NCBI GenBank assembly: GCA_963754125.1
Contig: CAVWEX010000002.1
Coordinates: forward strand, 186,001 to 250,000
Length of the DNA: 64,000 nucleotides
Reading direction: 5' to 3'
DNA from: RPQJ01 sp963754125
Lineage (GTDB): Bacteria; Pseudomonadota; Gammaproteobacteria; Steroidobacterales; Steroidobacteraceae
The notes under the pieces are model-generated. The model ran no database searches and was not told the DNA's origin. It saw nothing but the letters and a program-made list of their open reading frames with translations. This document shows, in pieces, positions 46,331-64,000 of this stretch (its first letter is position 1; each line of letters opens with the position of its first letter). The position numbers and the translations under genes are program-made.

Positions 46331-46603
46331 TCAGCCGCCGTGGCCTTCCATGCGCAGGCCGGTGCCGCCCCGCGAAATATGCGCCACCACCGCCGTCCGA
46401 CGGTGCAGCTTGGTGACCGTGCCGAGGCTGATGGCGAAGGCGAGTTCGACGGTCTGTCCCCGGCGCAGCCCGAGATCGCCAGTCTCCACGAACACGCCGC
46501 TCGCGCTCAGGTTGCTCGCGCGGCACAGACGGCGGTGCCGGCCGGGCAGCAGCAGATAGACGGTGGTCCGGGCGCGGTGGCGGGTCGTGAGTCTTCTTTC
46601 CAC
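46331..46603 (-). CDS. PilZ-domain protein
   Basis: A 90-residue single PilZ domain, a cyclic-di-GMP receptor fold. The RHRAR motif lies near residues 8-12 and NLSASGVFVET near residues 29-39, matching RxxxR and (D/N)xSxxG. GTG 46603 gives a typical single-domain length; the frame is open further upstream to an ATG at 46735, but that sequence looks non-coding. It stands alone between the ATPase operon and murI, so its target is unknown. Confidence 0.78.
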   Translation of the reverse strand: MERRLTTRHRARTTVYLLLPGRHRRLCRASNLSASGVFVETGDLGLRRGQTVELAFAISLGTVTKLHRRTAVVAHISRGGTGLRMEGHGG

Positions 46604-46795
46604 GGGACGAGCGTCTCTTGTCTTTTTGCGTACTCGCTGGCGGGCAAGCGAATTATGCACGCTGGGGGCGCGCAGGGAAGGGCGCGCGGAAAATCCACTT
46701 GCGTTATGTCGCGCCCCGACGCGCAGCGCATGCACGCCACGTCAGGCGCCGTCCTGCGCTATCCTCCGCGGCCGATTTCGCGACGGGGTACGGCG

Positions 46796-47692
46796 GTGCA
46801 GGTTGATCATTCGCGCGACGCCCGGCGACTCGAGCCCGTGGGCGTGTTCGATTCCGGAGTGGGCGGGCTCACCGTGCTACGCGCACTCGCGGCCGCGCTG
46901 CCGCACGAGGATTTCGTGTACCTCGGCGACACCGCGCGGCTGCCATACGGGACCAAGAGCCCGGAGTCGATCCGCCGCTACGCGCTGCAGGCCGCGGGGC
47001 TCCTCAAGGCGCGTGGCATCAAGTGCCTGGTCGTCGCCTGCAACACCGCCTCGGCGGTGGCGCTCGAGTCGCTCGTCGCAGGGTTCGCCCCCGTGCCGGT
47101 GCTCGGCGTGCTCGAGCCGGGCGCGGCGGCTGCCTGCCGGGCGACCCGCTCGGGACGGATAGCCGTCATCGCGACGGAAAGCACGGTGAGTGGCGGCGCC
47201 TACCAGCGCGCCATCGCGCGCCGCCTGCCGACGGCGGTCGTCAGCGCGCGGGCCTGCCCGCTGTTCGTGGCGCTGGCCGAGGAGGGCTGGACCGACGGGC
47301 CCATCGTCGAGGCCGTCGCGCACCGTTACCTCGACGAGTTGTTCGCCGGCGCCTCGGCGGACGCCCGGCCCGACACGCTGGTACTCGGCTGCACGCACTT
47401 CCCCGTGGTCGCGCCCACCCTGCAGGCCGTGCTGGGACCCGAGGTGTCGATCGTCGATTCGGCCGCGACGACAGCGGTGGCATTGGCCGGGGTGCTGTGC
47501 GAGCGCGGGCTCAACCGCCCGACCGCGGGCAGCGGCGGATCGTTGACCCTCCTGGCCACCGACGGGGCCGCACGCTTCGCCCGCGTGGGCGGCACGTTCC
47601 TCGGCCGGGCGCTCGACCCGGCCCGGGTGGAGATCGTCGACATCGCCGGCTACGACCCGGGGCCTGGATCTGCGCCCGACGCCTCGCATTGA
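46796..47692 (+). CDS. murI: Glutamate racemase MurI
   Basis: A 298-residue enzyme converting L-Glu to D-Glu for peptidoglycan. The FDSGVGGLTVLRAL start, FVYLGDTARLPYG, CLVVACNTASAVAL (first catalytic Cys) and LVLGCTHFPVV (second catalytic Cys) are all intact. The start is GTG 46796. The stop overlaps the -35 element of the tRNA promoter. Confidence 0.95.
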   Translation: MQVDHSRDARRLEPVGVFDSGVGGLTVLRALAAALPHEDFVYLGDTARLPYGTKSPESIRRYALQAAGLLKARGIKCLVVACNTASAVALESLVAGFAPVPVLGVLEPGAAAACRATRSGRIAVIATESTVSGGAYQRAIARRLPTAVVSARACPLFVALAEEGWTDGPIVEAVAHRYLDELFAGASADARPDTLVLGCTHFPVVAPTLQAVLGPEVSIVDSAATTAVALAGVLCERGLNRPTAGSGGSLTLLATDGAARFARVGGTFLGRALDPARVEIVDIAGYDPGPGSAPDASH

Positions 47693-47717
47693 CACGAGGC
47701 GGGTCGCCGACGAGAAT
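47689..47717 (+). promoter_or_regulatory. Promoter of the tRNA-tuf operon
   Basis: A perfect TTGACA (47689-47694), a 17-bp spacer and GAGAAT (47712-47717) lie 19 bp before tRNA-Tyr and overlap the murI stop. A shifted -10 (GAATAC) is also possible. Confidence 0.65.
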
Positions 47718-47735
47718 ACGCGGCTCTCTGTCCGC

Positions 47736-47821
47736 GGAGGGGTACCCAAGCGGCCAACGGGAGCAGACTGTAAATCTGCCGGCTCATGCCTTCGTAGGTT
47801 CGAATCCTACCCCCTCCACCA
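47736..47821 (+). tRNA. tRNA-Tyr (anticodon GTA)
   Basis: An 86-nt class II tRNA with a long variable arm. Acceptor GGAGGGG pairs with CCCCTCC, the anticodon loop is CTGTAAA, and CCA is encoded. It is first in a Tyr-Gly-Thr-tuf transcript. Confidence 0.97.
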
Positions 47822-47902
47822 GACCAGCCCGGCGGGCCGGCGCGGATGGCCAGTGCGACGGGGCGGCGGGCAGGAGGTTCGCGGTCGGGGCCGGGAAGCG
47901 TG

Positions 47903-47976
<74 letters not shown>

Positions 47977-48015
47977 TATCCGGGCGGTGCCGGGAAGTCG
48001 GCGGACGGTTCGGCG

Positions 48016-48091
48016 GCCCACGTAGCTCAGTCGGTAGAGCACGTCCTTGGTAAGGACGAGGTCACCGGTTCGATTCCGGTCGTGGGCTCCA
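48016..48091 (+). tRNA. tRNA-Thr (anticodon GGT)
   Basis: A 76-nt cloverleaf. Acceptor GCCCACG pairs with CGTGGGC, the anticodon loop TTGGTAA gives GGT, and CCA is encoded. It ends 40 bp before tuf. Confidence 0.97.
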
Positions 48092-48131
48092 GGTTCAAGT
48101 CAACAGGTTTCAGATTTCAGAGGTAAGGGTC

Positions 48132-49322
<1,191 letters not shown>

Positions 49323-49362
49323 CCAGCGGTCCGGGTTCCGCACGACGGTTCGTTTCGCGCGC

Positions 49363-49438
49363 AGGCCAGTAGCTCAATTGGCAGAGCGGCGGTCTCCAAA
49401 ACCGCAGGTTGGGGGTTCGATTCCCTCCTGGCCTGCCA
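49363..49438 (+). tRNA. tRNA-Trp (anticodon CCA)
   Basis: A 76-nt cloverleaf. Acceptor AGGCCAG pairs with CTGGCCT, the anticodon loop CTCCAAA gives CCA, and the 3' CCA is encoded. It lies between tuf and secE, as in Pseudomonas and relatives. Confidence 0.97.
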
Positions 49439-49498
49439 TTCGGAGCGCGCGGACGGGCCCCGTGTCGGACGACCCGGGCAGCATCCCGGCAGGCATAC

Positions 49499-49876
49499 AT
49501 GACCCAGAAGGTTGAATCGGGCCCAAGCGCGCTCGACACCGTGAAGCTGGCGGCGGCCGTCGCGATCCTCGTCGGAGGCATCGCCGCGTTCTACCTGCTG
49601 TCGAGCTACCCGCTCGCGCTGCGCTGGGTGATCGTGCTCGCCTCGCTGGGCGCCGGCATCGCGGTGGCCCTGCAGTCGGTGCAGGGGCGCACGTTCTGGG
49701 ACTTCGTGCAGGGATCGCGCGTCGAGCTGCGCAAGGTCGTCTGGCCGACCCGCCAGGAGACGCTGCAGACCACGCTGGTGGTGTTCGTCGCCGTGCTGGC
49801 GATGGGCATCTTCTTCTGGATCCTCGACTGGATCCTCGGCAGCGTCACCGCGGCGCTGGCCGGGCGGGGAGGCTGA
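49499..49876 (+). CDS. secE: Preprotein translocase subunit SecE
   Basis: A 125-residue, three-helix SecE of the long proteobacterial type. Two N-terminal membrane helices (residues about 16-34 and 40-60) precede the conserved amphipathic ELRKVVWPTRQETLQTT and the final helix. SecE clamps SecY in the Sec channel. It is coupled to nusG, which starts 2 bp after its stop. Confidence 0.94.
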   Translation: MTQKVESGPSALDTVKLAAAVAILVGGIAAFYLLSSYPLALRWVIVLASLGAGIAVALQSVQGRTFWDFVQGSRVELRKVVWPTRQETLQTTLVVFVAVLAMGIFFWILDWILGSVTAALAGRGG

Positions 49877-49878
49877 CC

Positions 49879-50412
49879 GTGGCGTTGCGCTGGTACGTCG
49901 TGCACGCGTATTCGAACTTCGAGCACAAGGTGTCCGAGTCGCTCAAGGACCGCATCAAGCTCAAGGGCCTCGAGGACAAGTTCGGCGAGATCCTCGTGCC
50001 CACCGAGGAAGTCGTCGAGATGCGGGATGGGCAGCGCCGCCGCAGCGAGCGCAAGTTCTTCCCGGGCTACGTGCTCGTGCAGATGGAGATGAACGAGGAC
50101 ACCTGGCACCTCGTGCGGGAGACCGCGAAGGTCCTCGGCTTCATCGGCGGCACGCCGGAGAAGCCCGCGCCCATCACAGAGCGCGAGGCGAACGCGATCC
50201 TGCGCCGCGTCGAGGAAGGCGCGGAGAAGCCGCGGCCGAAGGTGCTGTTCGAGCCCGGCGAGGTGGTGCGCGTGGTGGACGGACCGTTCAACGACTTCAG
50301 CGGCGTCGTCGAGTCGGTGAACTACGAGAAGAGCCGCCTGCAGGTGGCGGTGCAGATCCTCGGGCGCTCGACGCCCGTGGAGCTCGATTTCGGCCAGGTC
50401 GAGAAGGCCTGA
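49879..50412 (+). CDS. nusG: Transcription termination/antitermination factor NusG
   Basis: A 177-residue factor with a GTG start. The NGN domain (RWYVVHAYSNFEHKVSESLKDRI; FFPGYVLVQMEM; FIGGTPEKPAPI) is followed by a KOW domain (FEPGEVVRVVDGPFNDFSGVVESV). It binds RNA polymerase and links it to Rho or ribosomes. Confidence 0.96.
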   Translation: MALRWYVVHAYSNFEHKVSESLKDRIKLKGLEDKFGEILVPTEEVVEMRDGQRRRSERKFFPGYVLVQMEMNEDTWHLVRETAKVLGFIGGTPEKPAPITEREANAILRRVEEGAEKPRPKVLFEPGEVVRVVDGPFNDFSGVVESVNYEKSRLQVAVQILGRSTPVELDFGQVEKA

Positions 50413-50460
50413 GCCCAGCGGGGAGCCCTTCGGGGCGCTTGGACCCAACAGAGGTGACAG

Positions 50461-50892
50461 ATGGCTAAGAAAGTTAACGGTTACGTCAAGCTGCAGGTGC
50501 CGGCCGGCCAGGCCAACCCGAGCCCGCCGATCGGACCGGCGCTCGGCCAGCAGGGCGTCAACATCATGGAGTTCTGCAAGCAGTTCAACGCGCAGACCCA
50601 GCAGCTCGAGAAGGGACTGCCGATCCCCGTGGTGATCACGGTGTACAGCGATCGCAGCTTCACCTTCATCATGAAGACGCCGCCGGCGTCCGTGCTGATC
50701 CGCAAGTCGCTCGGCCTCGAGAAGGGCAGCGGCACGCCCAACACCGCCAAGGTGGGGCGCATCACGCGCGCGCAGCTCGAGGAGATCGCGAAGACCAAGA
50801 CGCCGGACCTGACGGCGGCCGACCTCGATGCGGCCGTGCGGACGATCGCGGGCAGCGCCCGCAGCATGGGCGTCGACGTGGAGGGGGTGTGA
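50461..50892 (+). CDS. rplK: 50S ribosomal protein L11
   Basis: A 143-residue protein of the GTPase-associated centre. GYVKLQVPAGQANPSPPIGPALGQQGVNIMEFCK is the near-invariant N terminus, and the C-terminal rRNA-binding domain ends GSARSMGVDVEG. It lies 48 bp after nusG and 1 bp before rplA. Confidence 0.97.
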   Translation: MAKKVNGYVKLQVPAGQANPSPPIGPALGQQGVNIMEFCKQFNAQTQQLEKGLPIPVVITVYSDRSFTFIMKTPPASVLIRKSLGLEKGSGTPNTAKVGRITRAQLEEIAKTKTPDLTAADLDAAVRTIAGSARSMGVDVEGV

Positions 50893-50893
50893 C

Positions 50894-51589
50894 ATGGGTG
50901 CCGTAGCCAAGCGCATGAAGCCCTGGGCCGAGAAGATCGTGCCGGGCAAGCAGTTTCCGATCGACGACGCACTCGCGCTCGTCAAGCAGTTCGCCACCGC
51001 CAAGTTCGACGAGAGCGTGGACGTCGCCGTGAACCTCGGCATCGACCCGACGAAGTCCGACCAGCAGGTGCGCGGTTCGACCGTGCTGCCTCACGGTACG
51101 GGCAAGTCGGTCCGCGTCGCCGTGTTCACCTCGGGCAAGAACGCCGATGCTGCCCGCGAGGCCGGCGCCGACATCGTGGGCCTCGAGGACCTCGCCGAGA
51201 AGGTCAAGGCGGGCGAGCTCAACTTCGACGTGGTGGTCGCGAGCCCCGACGCCATGCGCGTGGTGGGCCAGCTCGGCCAGATCCTCGGTCCCCGCGGCCT
51301 GATGCCGAATCCCAAGGTCGGCACCGTGACGCCGGACGTCGCCGGCGCGGTGCGCAACGCCAAGGCCGGCCAGGTGCGTTTTCGCGCCGACAAGGCGGGC
51401 GTCCTGCACTGCACGCTCGGCAAGGCCAGCTTCGAGGTGAACGCACTGCGGGAGAACCTGCAGGCGCTGCTCGCGGACCTTCACAAGGCCAAGCCGGCCG
51501 CGGCCAAGGGTGTCTACATGAAGCGCGTCGCGGTGTCCTCGACCATGGGGCCCGGCGTGCTGGTGGATTTGTCGAGCCTCGGCGCCTGA
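50894..51589 (+). CDS. rplA: 50S ribosomal protein L1
   Basis: A 231-residue protein of the L1 stalk and, in E. coli, a translational repressor of the rplKA mRNA. FDESVDVAVNLGIDPTKSDQQVRG, LGPRGLMPNPKVGTVT and KAGQVRFRADKAGVLHCTLGK are conserved. The ATG is 1 bp after the rplK stop. Confidence 0.97.
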   Translation: MGAVAKRMKPWAEKIVPGKQFPIDDALALVKQFATAKFDESVDVAVNLGIDPTKSDQQVRGSTVLPHGTGKSVRVAVFTSGKNADAAREAGADIVGLEDLAEKVKAGELNFDVVVASPDAMRVVGQLGQILGPRGLMPNPKVGTVTPDVAGAVRNAKAGQVRFRADKAGVLHCTLGKASFEVNALRENLQALLADLHKAKPAAAKGVYMKRVAVSSTMGPGVLVDLSSLGA

Positions 51590-51834
51590 GCGCGGGGCCG
51601 TTCAACGATTTGATGCAGGGCCGGTTTCGGGCCGAGGGCCGCCGCGAGGCGGCAGTCAGCCCGGGTCGGCCATCATCGAAGACCGCAGGCGGGGAGGCGC
51701 TCCCCTTAATGGTCGCCTGCGCAGATGGTGGTACCCGAGTCAGTGTCTCACTGCCTTAAGGTCCCGCCCTCTAAAGGGGTGAACGCTCACGGACGGGCGT
51801 TTGGTTTCGAAGATCTTCAGGCCAGGAGGAATAC
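51590..51834 (+). promoter_or_regulatory. rplJ leader (L10-type autoregulatory RNA)
   Basis: A 245-nt gene-free leader with several GC hairpins upstream of rplJ, in the position where the L10(L12) complex binds its own mRNA in gammaproteobacteria. I infer the L10 leader from context and structure. AGGAGGAA precedes the ATG. A separate rplJ promoter may lie inside but was not resolved. Confidence 0.6.
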
Positions 51835-52365
51835 ATGGCGCTCAGACTGGATGACAAGAAGGCGCTGGTCGCCGAGGTGAACGAGGTTGCGGCCCGCGCG
51901 CAGTCCGTCGTCGCCGCGGAGTACCGGGGGCTTTCGGTGGCGCAGCTCACGGACCTGCGCGCCAAGGCACGCGCCTCCAGCGTCTACATGCGAGTGGTGA
52001 AGAACACGCTGGCCCGCCGGGCGGTCGCAGGCACTCAGTTCGAGTGCGTCGGCGCGAAGCTCAAGGGCCCGCTGATCCTCGCCTTCTCCGTGGACGACCC
52101 GGGCGCGGCCGCGCGGCTCATCAAGGGCTTCGCCAAGGACCACAACAAGCTCGTGCCGACGCTCGTGTCGCTCGGCGGGAGCGTGTTGCCGGGCGGAGAC
52201 CTCGAGCGGGTCGCGAACCTGCCGACGCGCGATCAGGCGATCGCGCAGCTCATGGGCGTGATCAAGGCGCCCATCGGCAAGTTCGTGCGCACGCTCGCCG
52301 AGCCTCACGCGAAGCTCGTGCGGACGATCGCCGCGGTCAAGGACCAGAAGCAGGCTGCCGCCTAG
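51835..52365 (+). CDS. rplJ: 50S ribosomal protein L10
   Basis: A 176-residue base of the L7/L12 stalk. ALRLDDKKALVAEVNEVAARAQSVVAAEYRGLSVAQLTDLR and RVVKNTLARRAV are the conserved rRNA-binding half; the C-terminal helix binds L12 dimers. Confidence 0.97.
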   Translation: MALRLDDKKALVAEVNEVAARAQSVVAAEYRGLSVAQLTDLRAKARASSVYMRVVKNTLARRAVAGTQFECVGAKLKGPLILAFSVDDPGAAARLIKGFAKDHNKLVPTLVSLGGSVLPGGDLERVANLPTRDQAIAQLMGVIKAPIGKFVRTLAEPHAKLVRTIAAVKDQKQAAA

Positions 52366-52422
52366 AGCGACGGTCGGATACGACATCGGGTACCAATCAA
52401 ACTTTTTTCAGGAGTCAAGACA

Positions 52423-52803
52423 ATGGCTGCCAGCAAGGAAGAGATCCTCGACGCAATCTCCAACATGACCGTGATGGAGGTCGTCGATCTCGTGAAGATG
52501 ATGGAAGACAAGTTCGGCGTCACCGCCGCGGCCCCGGTCGCGATGATGGCCGCCGGCGGCGCCGCCGCCGCGGCGCCGGTCGTCGAGGAGCAGACCGAGT
52601 TCACGGTCACCATGACGAGCTTCGGCGCCAACAAGGTCGGCGTCATCAAGGTGATCCGCGAGATCACCGGCCTCGGCCTCAAGGAAGCGAAGGACCTCGT
52701 CGAGGGCGTGCCGTCGCTGGTCAAGGAAAGCATCCCGAAGGCCGACGCGGACGCGCTCAAGAAGAAGCTCGAAGAGGCCGGCGCAGCTGCGGAGATCAAG
52801 TAA
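52423..52803 (+). CDS. rplL: 50S ribosomal protein L7/L12
   Basis: A 126-residue stalk protein. An N-terminal dimerisation helix (ILDAISNMTVMEVVDLVKMMEDKFGV), an Ala/Gly-rich hinge and the factor-binding domain EFTVTMTSFGANKVGVIKVIREITGLGLKEAKDLVEG are present. It is preceded by CAGGAG. Confidence 0.97.
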   Translation: MAASKEEILDAISNMTVMEVVDLVKMMEDKFGVTAAAPVAMMAAGGAAAAAPVVEEQTEFTVTMTSFGANKVGVIKVIREITGLGLKEAKDLVEGVPSLVKESIPKADADALKKKLEEAGAAAEIK

Positions 52804-52837
52804 CCGCAATGCGCGGGCTTTTGGGCCCGTTGCACGG

Positions 52838-52873
52838 CGAGTCGGCTGGCGGGATTTCCCGCCGGCCGGCTCG
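52838..52873 (+). terminator. Attenuator-like hairpin between rplL and rpoB
   Basis: A 16-bp stem with two T-G pairs runs from CGAGTCGGCTGGCGGG (52838-52853) through an ATTT loop to CCCGCCGGCCGGCTCG (52858-52873), followed by CCCGTTTCC. E. coli has a partial terminator and an RNase III site in this gap; this hairpin could adjust rpoBC expression in the same way. Confidence 0.65.
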
Positions 52874-52939
52874 CCCGTTTCCAGTTTCTAGGCGTCGAGC
52901 TGACCGGGCCGCACAGTCGGCCATGAGAGGGTGATCGCA

Positions 52940-57091
<4,152 letters not shown>

Positions 57092-57134
57092 GTCCGGTGC
57101 CCCACCACACGCCCGCGACGAACAGGGTGACGCA

Positions 57135-61352
<4,218 letters not shown>

Positions 61353-61388
61353 GGCCGGAACGGGAAGGGTGCGCCCGCTGCGGTCAAG

Positions 61389-61417
61389 TTGACAGTGGCG
61401 GGTGCCGTCCCTAAAAT
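61389..61417 (+). promoter_or_regulatory. Strong promoter of the str operon
   Basis: TTGACA (61389-61394), an exact 17-bp spacer and TAAAAT (61412-61417) form a near-consensus sigma-70 promoter, 37 bp after the rpoC stop. It predicts a leader of about 135 nt before rpsL. Confidence 0.88.
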
Positions 61418-61475
61418 TTCGGCCCTTTCGTTGGGGGCGCCGGCAACACACCCGCGCGTCCCCTCGGTCTTCCAT

Positions 61476-61499
61476 CCGGGCCGCCGCAAGGCGGCCCGG
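61476..61499 (+). promoter_or_regulatory. Perfect hairpin in the rpsL leader
   Basis: CCGGGCCGCC, a GCAA tetraloop and GGCGGCCCGG form a perfect 10-bp stem about 55 nt after the predicted transcription start, followed by TGTTTCTCGG. It may act as an attenuator or a read-through terminator for rpoC transcripts. Confidence 0.6.
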
Positions 61500-61559
61500 T
61501 GTTTCTCGGTGGTAACGCAGCCGTTGCGCCCGCCGGCACGATCTGGAGTCGGTCCGATA

Positions 61560-61934
<375 letters not shown>

Positions 61935-61983
61935 CCCGCCCTCCCCGTCCGACGTCCACCGAACACAGTCCAGGTAAACAGCC

Positions 61984-62463
61984 ATGTCGCGCCGATCCCA
62001 AGCCCCGACCCGAAGCATCCTGCCGGACCCGAAGTTCAAAAGCGTGCTGCTCGCGAAGTTCATGAACATGGTCATGGAGAGCGGCAAGAAGTCGGTCGCC
62101 GAGCAGATCGTCTACGGCGCCATCGACCGGATCTCGGAGCGCACGGGCCGCCAGCCGGACCAGGCGATCGAGCTGCTGACGCAGGCGCTCGACAACGTCA
62201 AGCCCATGGTCGAGGTGAAATCCCGCCGGGTGGGCGGCGCCACCTACCAGGTGCCGATCGAAGTCCGCTCCACGCGCCGCCAGACGCTGGCAATGCGCTG
62301 GCTGATCGACGCCGCCGCGGCGCGCAGCGAGAAATCGATGTCGCAGCGGCTCGCGGCCGAGTTGCTCGAGGCTTCCGAGAACCGCGGCGCCGCCGTGCGC
62401 AAGCGCGAGGATACGCACCGCATGGCCGACGCCAACAAGGCATTCGCGCACTATCGCTGGTAA
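61984..62463 (+). CDS. rpsG: 30S ribosomal protein S7
   Basis: A 159-residue primary 16S rRNA-binding protein. The MSRRSQAPTRSILPDPKFKS start, VGGATYQVPIEVRSTRRQTLAMRWL and ENRGAAVRKREDTHRMADANKAFAHYRW end are typical. In E. coli S7 represses translation of this operon. Confidence 0.98.
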   Translation: MSRRSQAPTRSILPDPKFKSVLLAKFMNMVMESGKKSVAEQIVYGAIDRISERTGRQPDQAIELLTQALDNVKPMVEVKSRRVGGATYQVPIEVRSTRRQTLAMRWLIDAAAARSEKSMSQRLAAELLEASENRGAAVRKREDTHRMADANKAFAHYRW

Positions 62464-62502
62464 GGCCGACGCGCCCTGCCAGACCGCCAAAGGATCACTA
62501 CT

Positions 62503-64000
62503 GTGCCACGCACCACTCCGATCGAGCGCTACCGAAACATCGGTATCTCGGCGCACATCGACGCCGGCAAGACCACGACGACCGAGCGCATCCTGTTTTA
62601 CACCGGCGTCTCGCACAAGATCGGCGAGGTGCACGACGGCGCGGCGGTCATGGACTACATGGAGCAGGAGCAGGAGCGCGGCATCACGATCACCGCGGCG
62701 GCCACCACGGCCTTCTGGAAGGGGATGGAAAACCAGTTCCCCGAGCACCGCTTCAACATCATCGACACGCCTGGGCACGTCGACTTCACGATCGAAGTGG
62801 AGCGCAGCCTGCGCGTGCTCGACTCGGCCTGCGCCGTGTTCTGCGCCGTGAGCGGTGTGCAGCCTCAGTCCGAGACCGTCTGGCGCCAGATGAACAAGTA
62901 CGGCGTGCCGCGCCTCGCGTTCGTCAACAAGATGGACCGCGCCGGCGCCAACTTCCTGCGCTGCGTCGAGCAGATCCGTACGCGCCTGCGCGGCAACCCC
63001 GTGCCGCTGCAGCTGCCGATCGGCGCCGAGGACAAGTTCGAAGGCGTGGTCGACCTGATCCAGATGAAGTCGATCTACTGGGACGACTCGACCGAGGGCA
63101 TGAAGTTCGAGTACCGCGACGTTCCGGCCGAAATGCTCGAGCAGTGCAAGGAATACCGCGAGAAGCTGGTCGAAGCCGCGGCCGAGGCCAACGACGACCT
63201 GATGCACAAGTACCTCGAGCACAGCGAACTCACCGTCGAGGAGATCAAGGCGGGGCTGCGCGCGCGCGCCATCCGCACCGAGATCTGCCTTGTGCAGTGC
63301 GGCACGGCCTTCAAGAACAAGGGCGTGCAGGCGATGCTCGATGCGGTCATCGAGTACATGCCGTCGCCGGCCGACGTGCCGCCGGTCAAGGGCATCGACG
63401 ACCGGGGCGCCGAGGCGACCCGCCCGGCCACGGACGAAGCCAAGTTTTCGGCGCTGGCGTTCAAGATCCTGAACGACCCGTTCGTCGGCAACCTGACGTT
63501 CTTCCGCGTCTATTCCGGCGTGCTCAATTCGGGCGACCAGGTGTTCGTGCCCGCCAAGAGCAAGAAGGAGCGCATCGGCCGCCTGCTTCAGATGCACGCC
63601 AACGAGCGCGAGGAAATCAAGGAAGTCCGCGCCGGCGACATCGCCGCGGCCGTGGGCCTGAAGGACGTCACGACGGGCGACACCCTGACCGACATCGACC
63701 ACCAGATCACGCTCGAGAAGATGGAGTTCCCCGAGCCCGTCATCTCGGTCGCCGTCGAGCCAAAGACCAAGAGCGACCAGGAGAAGATGGGCCTCGCCTT
63801 GCAGCGCCTCGCCAAGGAAGACCCGTCGTTCCGGGTCAGCACCGACCAGGAGTCGGGCCAGACCATCATCGCGGGCATGGGTGAACTGCACCTCGACATC
63901 ATCGTCGACCGCATGAAGCGCGAGTTCAAGGTCGAGGCGAACGTCGGCAAGCCGCAGGTCGCCTACCGCGAGACCATCCGCGGCTCCGTCGAGCAGGAAG
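62503..64000 (+). CDS. fusA: Translation elongation factor G, 5' part
   Basis: The first 499 codons of a GTPase that drives translocation; the gene runs off the window. It has a GTG start 39 bp after rpsG with an AAAGGA site. AHIDAGKTTTTERIL (G1), RGITITAAATT (G2), DTPGHVDFTIE (G3) and NKMDRAGANF (G4) are intact, followed by domain II and the GMGELHLDIIVDRM of domain III. Confidence 0.97.
   Translation, partial: MPRTTPIERYRNIGISAHIDAGKTTTTERILFYTGVSHKIGEVHDGAAVMDYMEQEQERGITITAAATTAFWKGMENQFPEHRFNIIDTPGHVDFTIEVERSLRVLDSACAVFCAVSGVQPQSETVWRQMNKYGVPRLAFVNKMDRAGANFLRCVEQIRTRLRGNPVPLQLPIGAEDKFEGVVDLIQMKSIYWDDSTEGMKFEYRDVPAEMLEQCKEYREKLVEAAAEANDDLMHKYLEHSELTVEEIKAGLRARAIRTEICLVQCGTAFKNKGVQAMLDAVIEYMPSPADVPPVKGIDDRGAEATRPATDEAKFSALAFKILNDPFVGNLTFFRVYSGVLNSGDQVFVPAKSKKERIGRLLQMHANEREEIKEVRAGDIAAAVGLKDVTTGDTLTDIDHQITLEKMEFPEPVISVAVEPKTKSDQEKMGLALQRLAKEDPSFRVSTDQESGQTIIAGMGELHLDIIVDRMKREFKVEANVGKPQVAYRETIRGSVEQE

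Overview
The window is a GC-rich chromosome segment (about two thirds G+C by eye) from what looks like a gammaproteobacterium. The best taxonomic evidence is at 47.7-64 kb: tRNA-Tyr, tRNA-Gly, tRNA-Thr, tuf, tRNA-Trp, secE, nusG, rplKAJL, rpoBC, rpsL, rpsG, fusA in the classic gammaproteobacterial order. RpoB, RpoC and S12 read like E. coli homologues with the same key-residue numbering. I cannot name the genus. No phage, insertion sequence, CRISPR array or rRNA gene was seen.

Layout: (1) 0-7.6 kb: the 3' half of an octaheme tetrathionate-reductase-family cytochrome, an ABC-F ATPase (Uup), an RRM RNA-binding protein, and two inner-membrane multiheme quinol-oxidase candidates, one NapC/NirT (ImcH-like) and one fusing multiheme cytochrome c to cytochrome b (CbcL-like). 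(2) 7.6-16 kb: feoA-feoB with a small Cys-rich membrane protein, a divergent ECF sigma factor with anti-sigma factor, a CtlX-type hydrolase, a carboxymuconolactone-decarboxylase-family protein, plsY-birA-coaX and two tandem monoheme cytochromes. (3) 16-25.7 kb: a SPOR protein, tRNA-Thr, bactofilin, two small unknowns, and a complete hydrogenase maturation operon hypC-A-B-D-F, a HemN-like radical SAM gene, then hypE. (4) 25.9-36.6 kb: an Mtr-type extracellular electron transfer cluster of three decaheme OmcA/MtrC-family lipoproteins, a decaheme MtrA/DmsE protein and an MtrB/PioB barrel. (5) 36.6-46.2 kb, minus strand: an SDR protein and a nine-gene V/A-type ATPase operon. (6) 46.3-64 kb: a PilZ protein, murI, and the tRNA, tuf, secE-nusG, rpl-rpo and str blocks; fusA runs off the window.

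The likely theme is respiratory electron transfer. Quinol electrons could leave the inner membrane through the ImcH-like and CbcL-like enzymes (families known from Geobacter), cross the periplasm through small cytochromes, and pass an MtrA-MtrB conduit (as in Shewanella) to three surface decaheme lipoproteins that each carry a collagen-like Gly-X-Y neck. Combining these modules within one 37-kb stretch is the most interesting feature of the window. FeoAB may supply iron for the many hemes. The hyp operon implies a NiFe hydrogenase encoded elsewhere.

Quality warning: at least a dozen genes (uup, feoB, the anti-sigma gene, ctlX, birA, coaX, the radical SAM gene, the third decaheme gene, mtrA, mtrB, the SDR gene, V-ATPase A and B) are split by single-base indels. 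Conserved protein sequence continues in another frame each time. Most indels can be explained by one extra G or C, often beside GGCC or CCGG. I read them as sequence errors rather than pseudogenes, and the affected entries give the whole composite span. Long open frames antisense to the GC-rich genes were treated as shadows.
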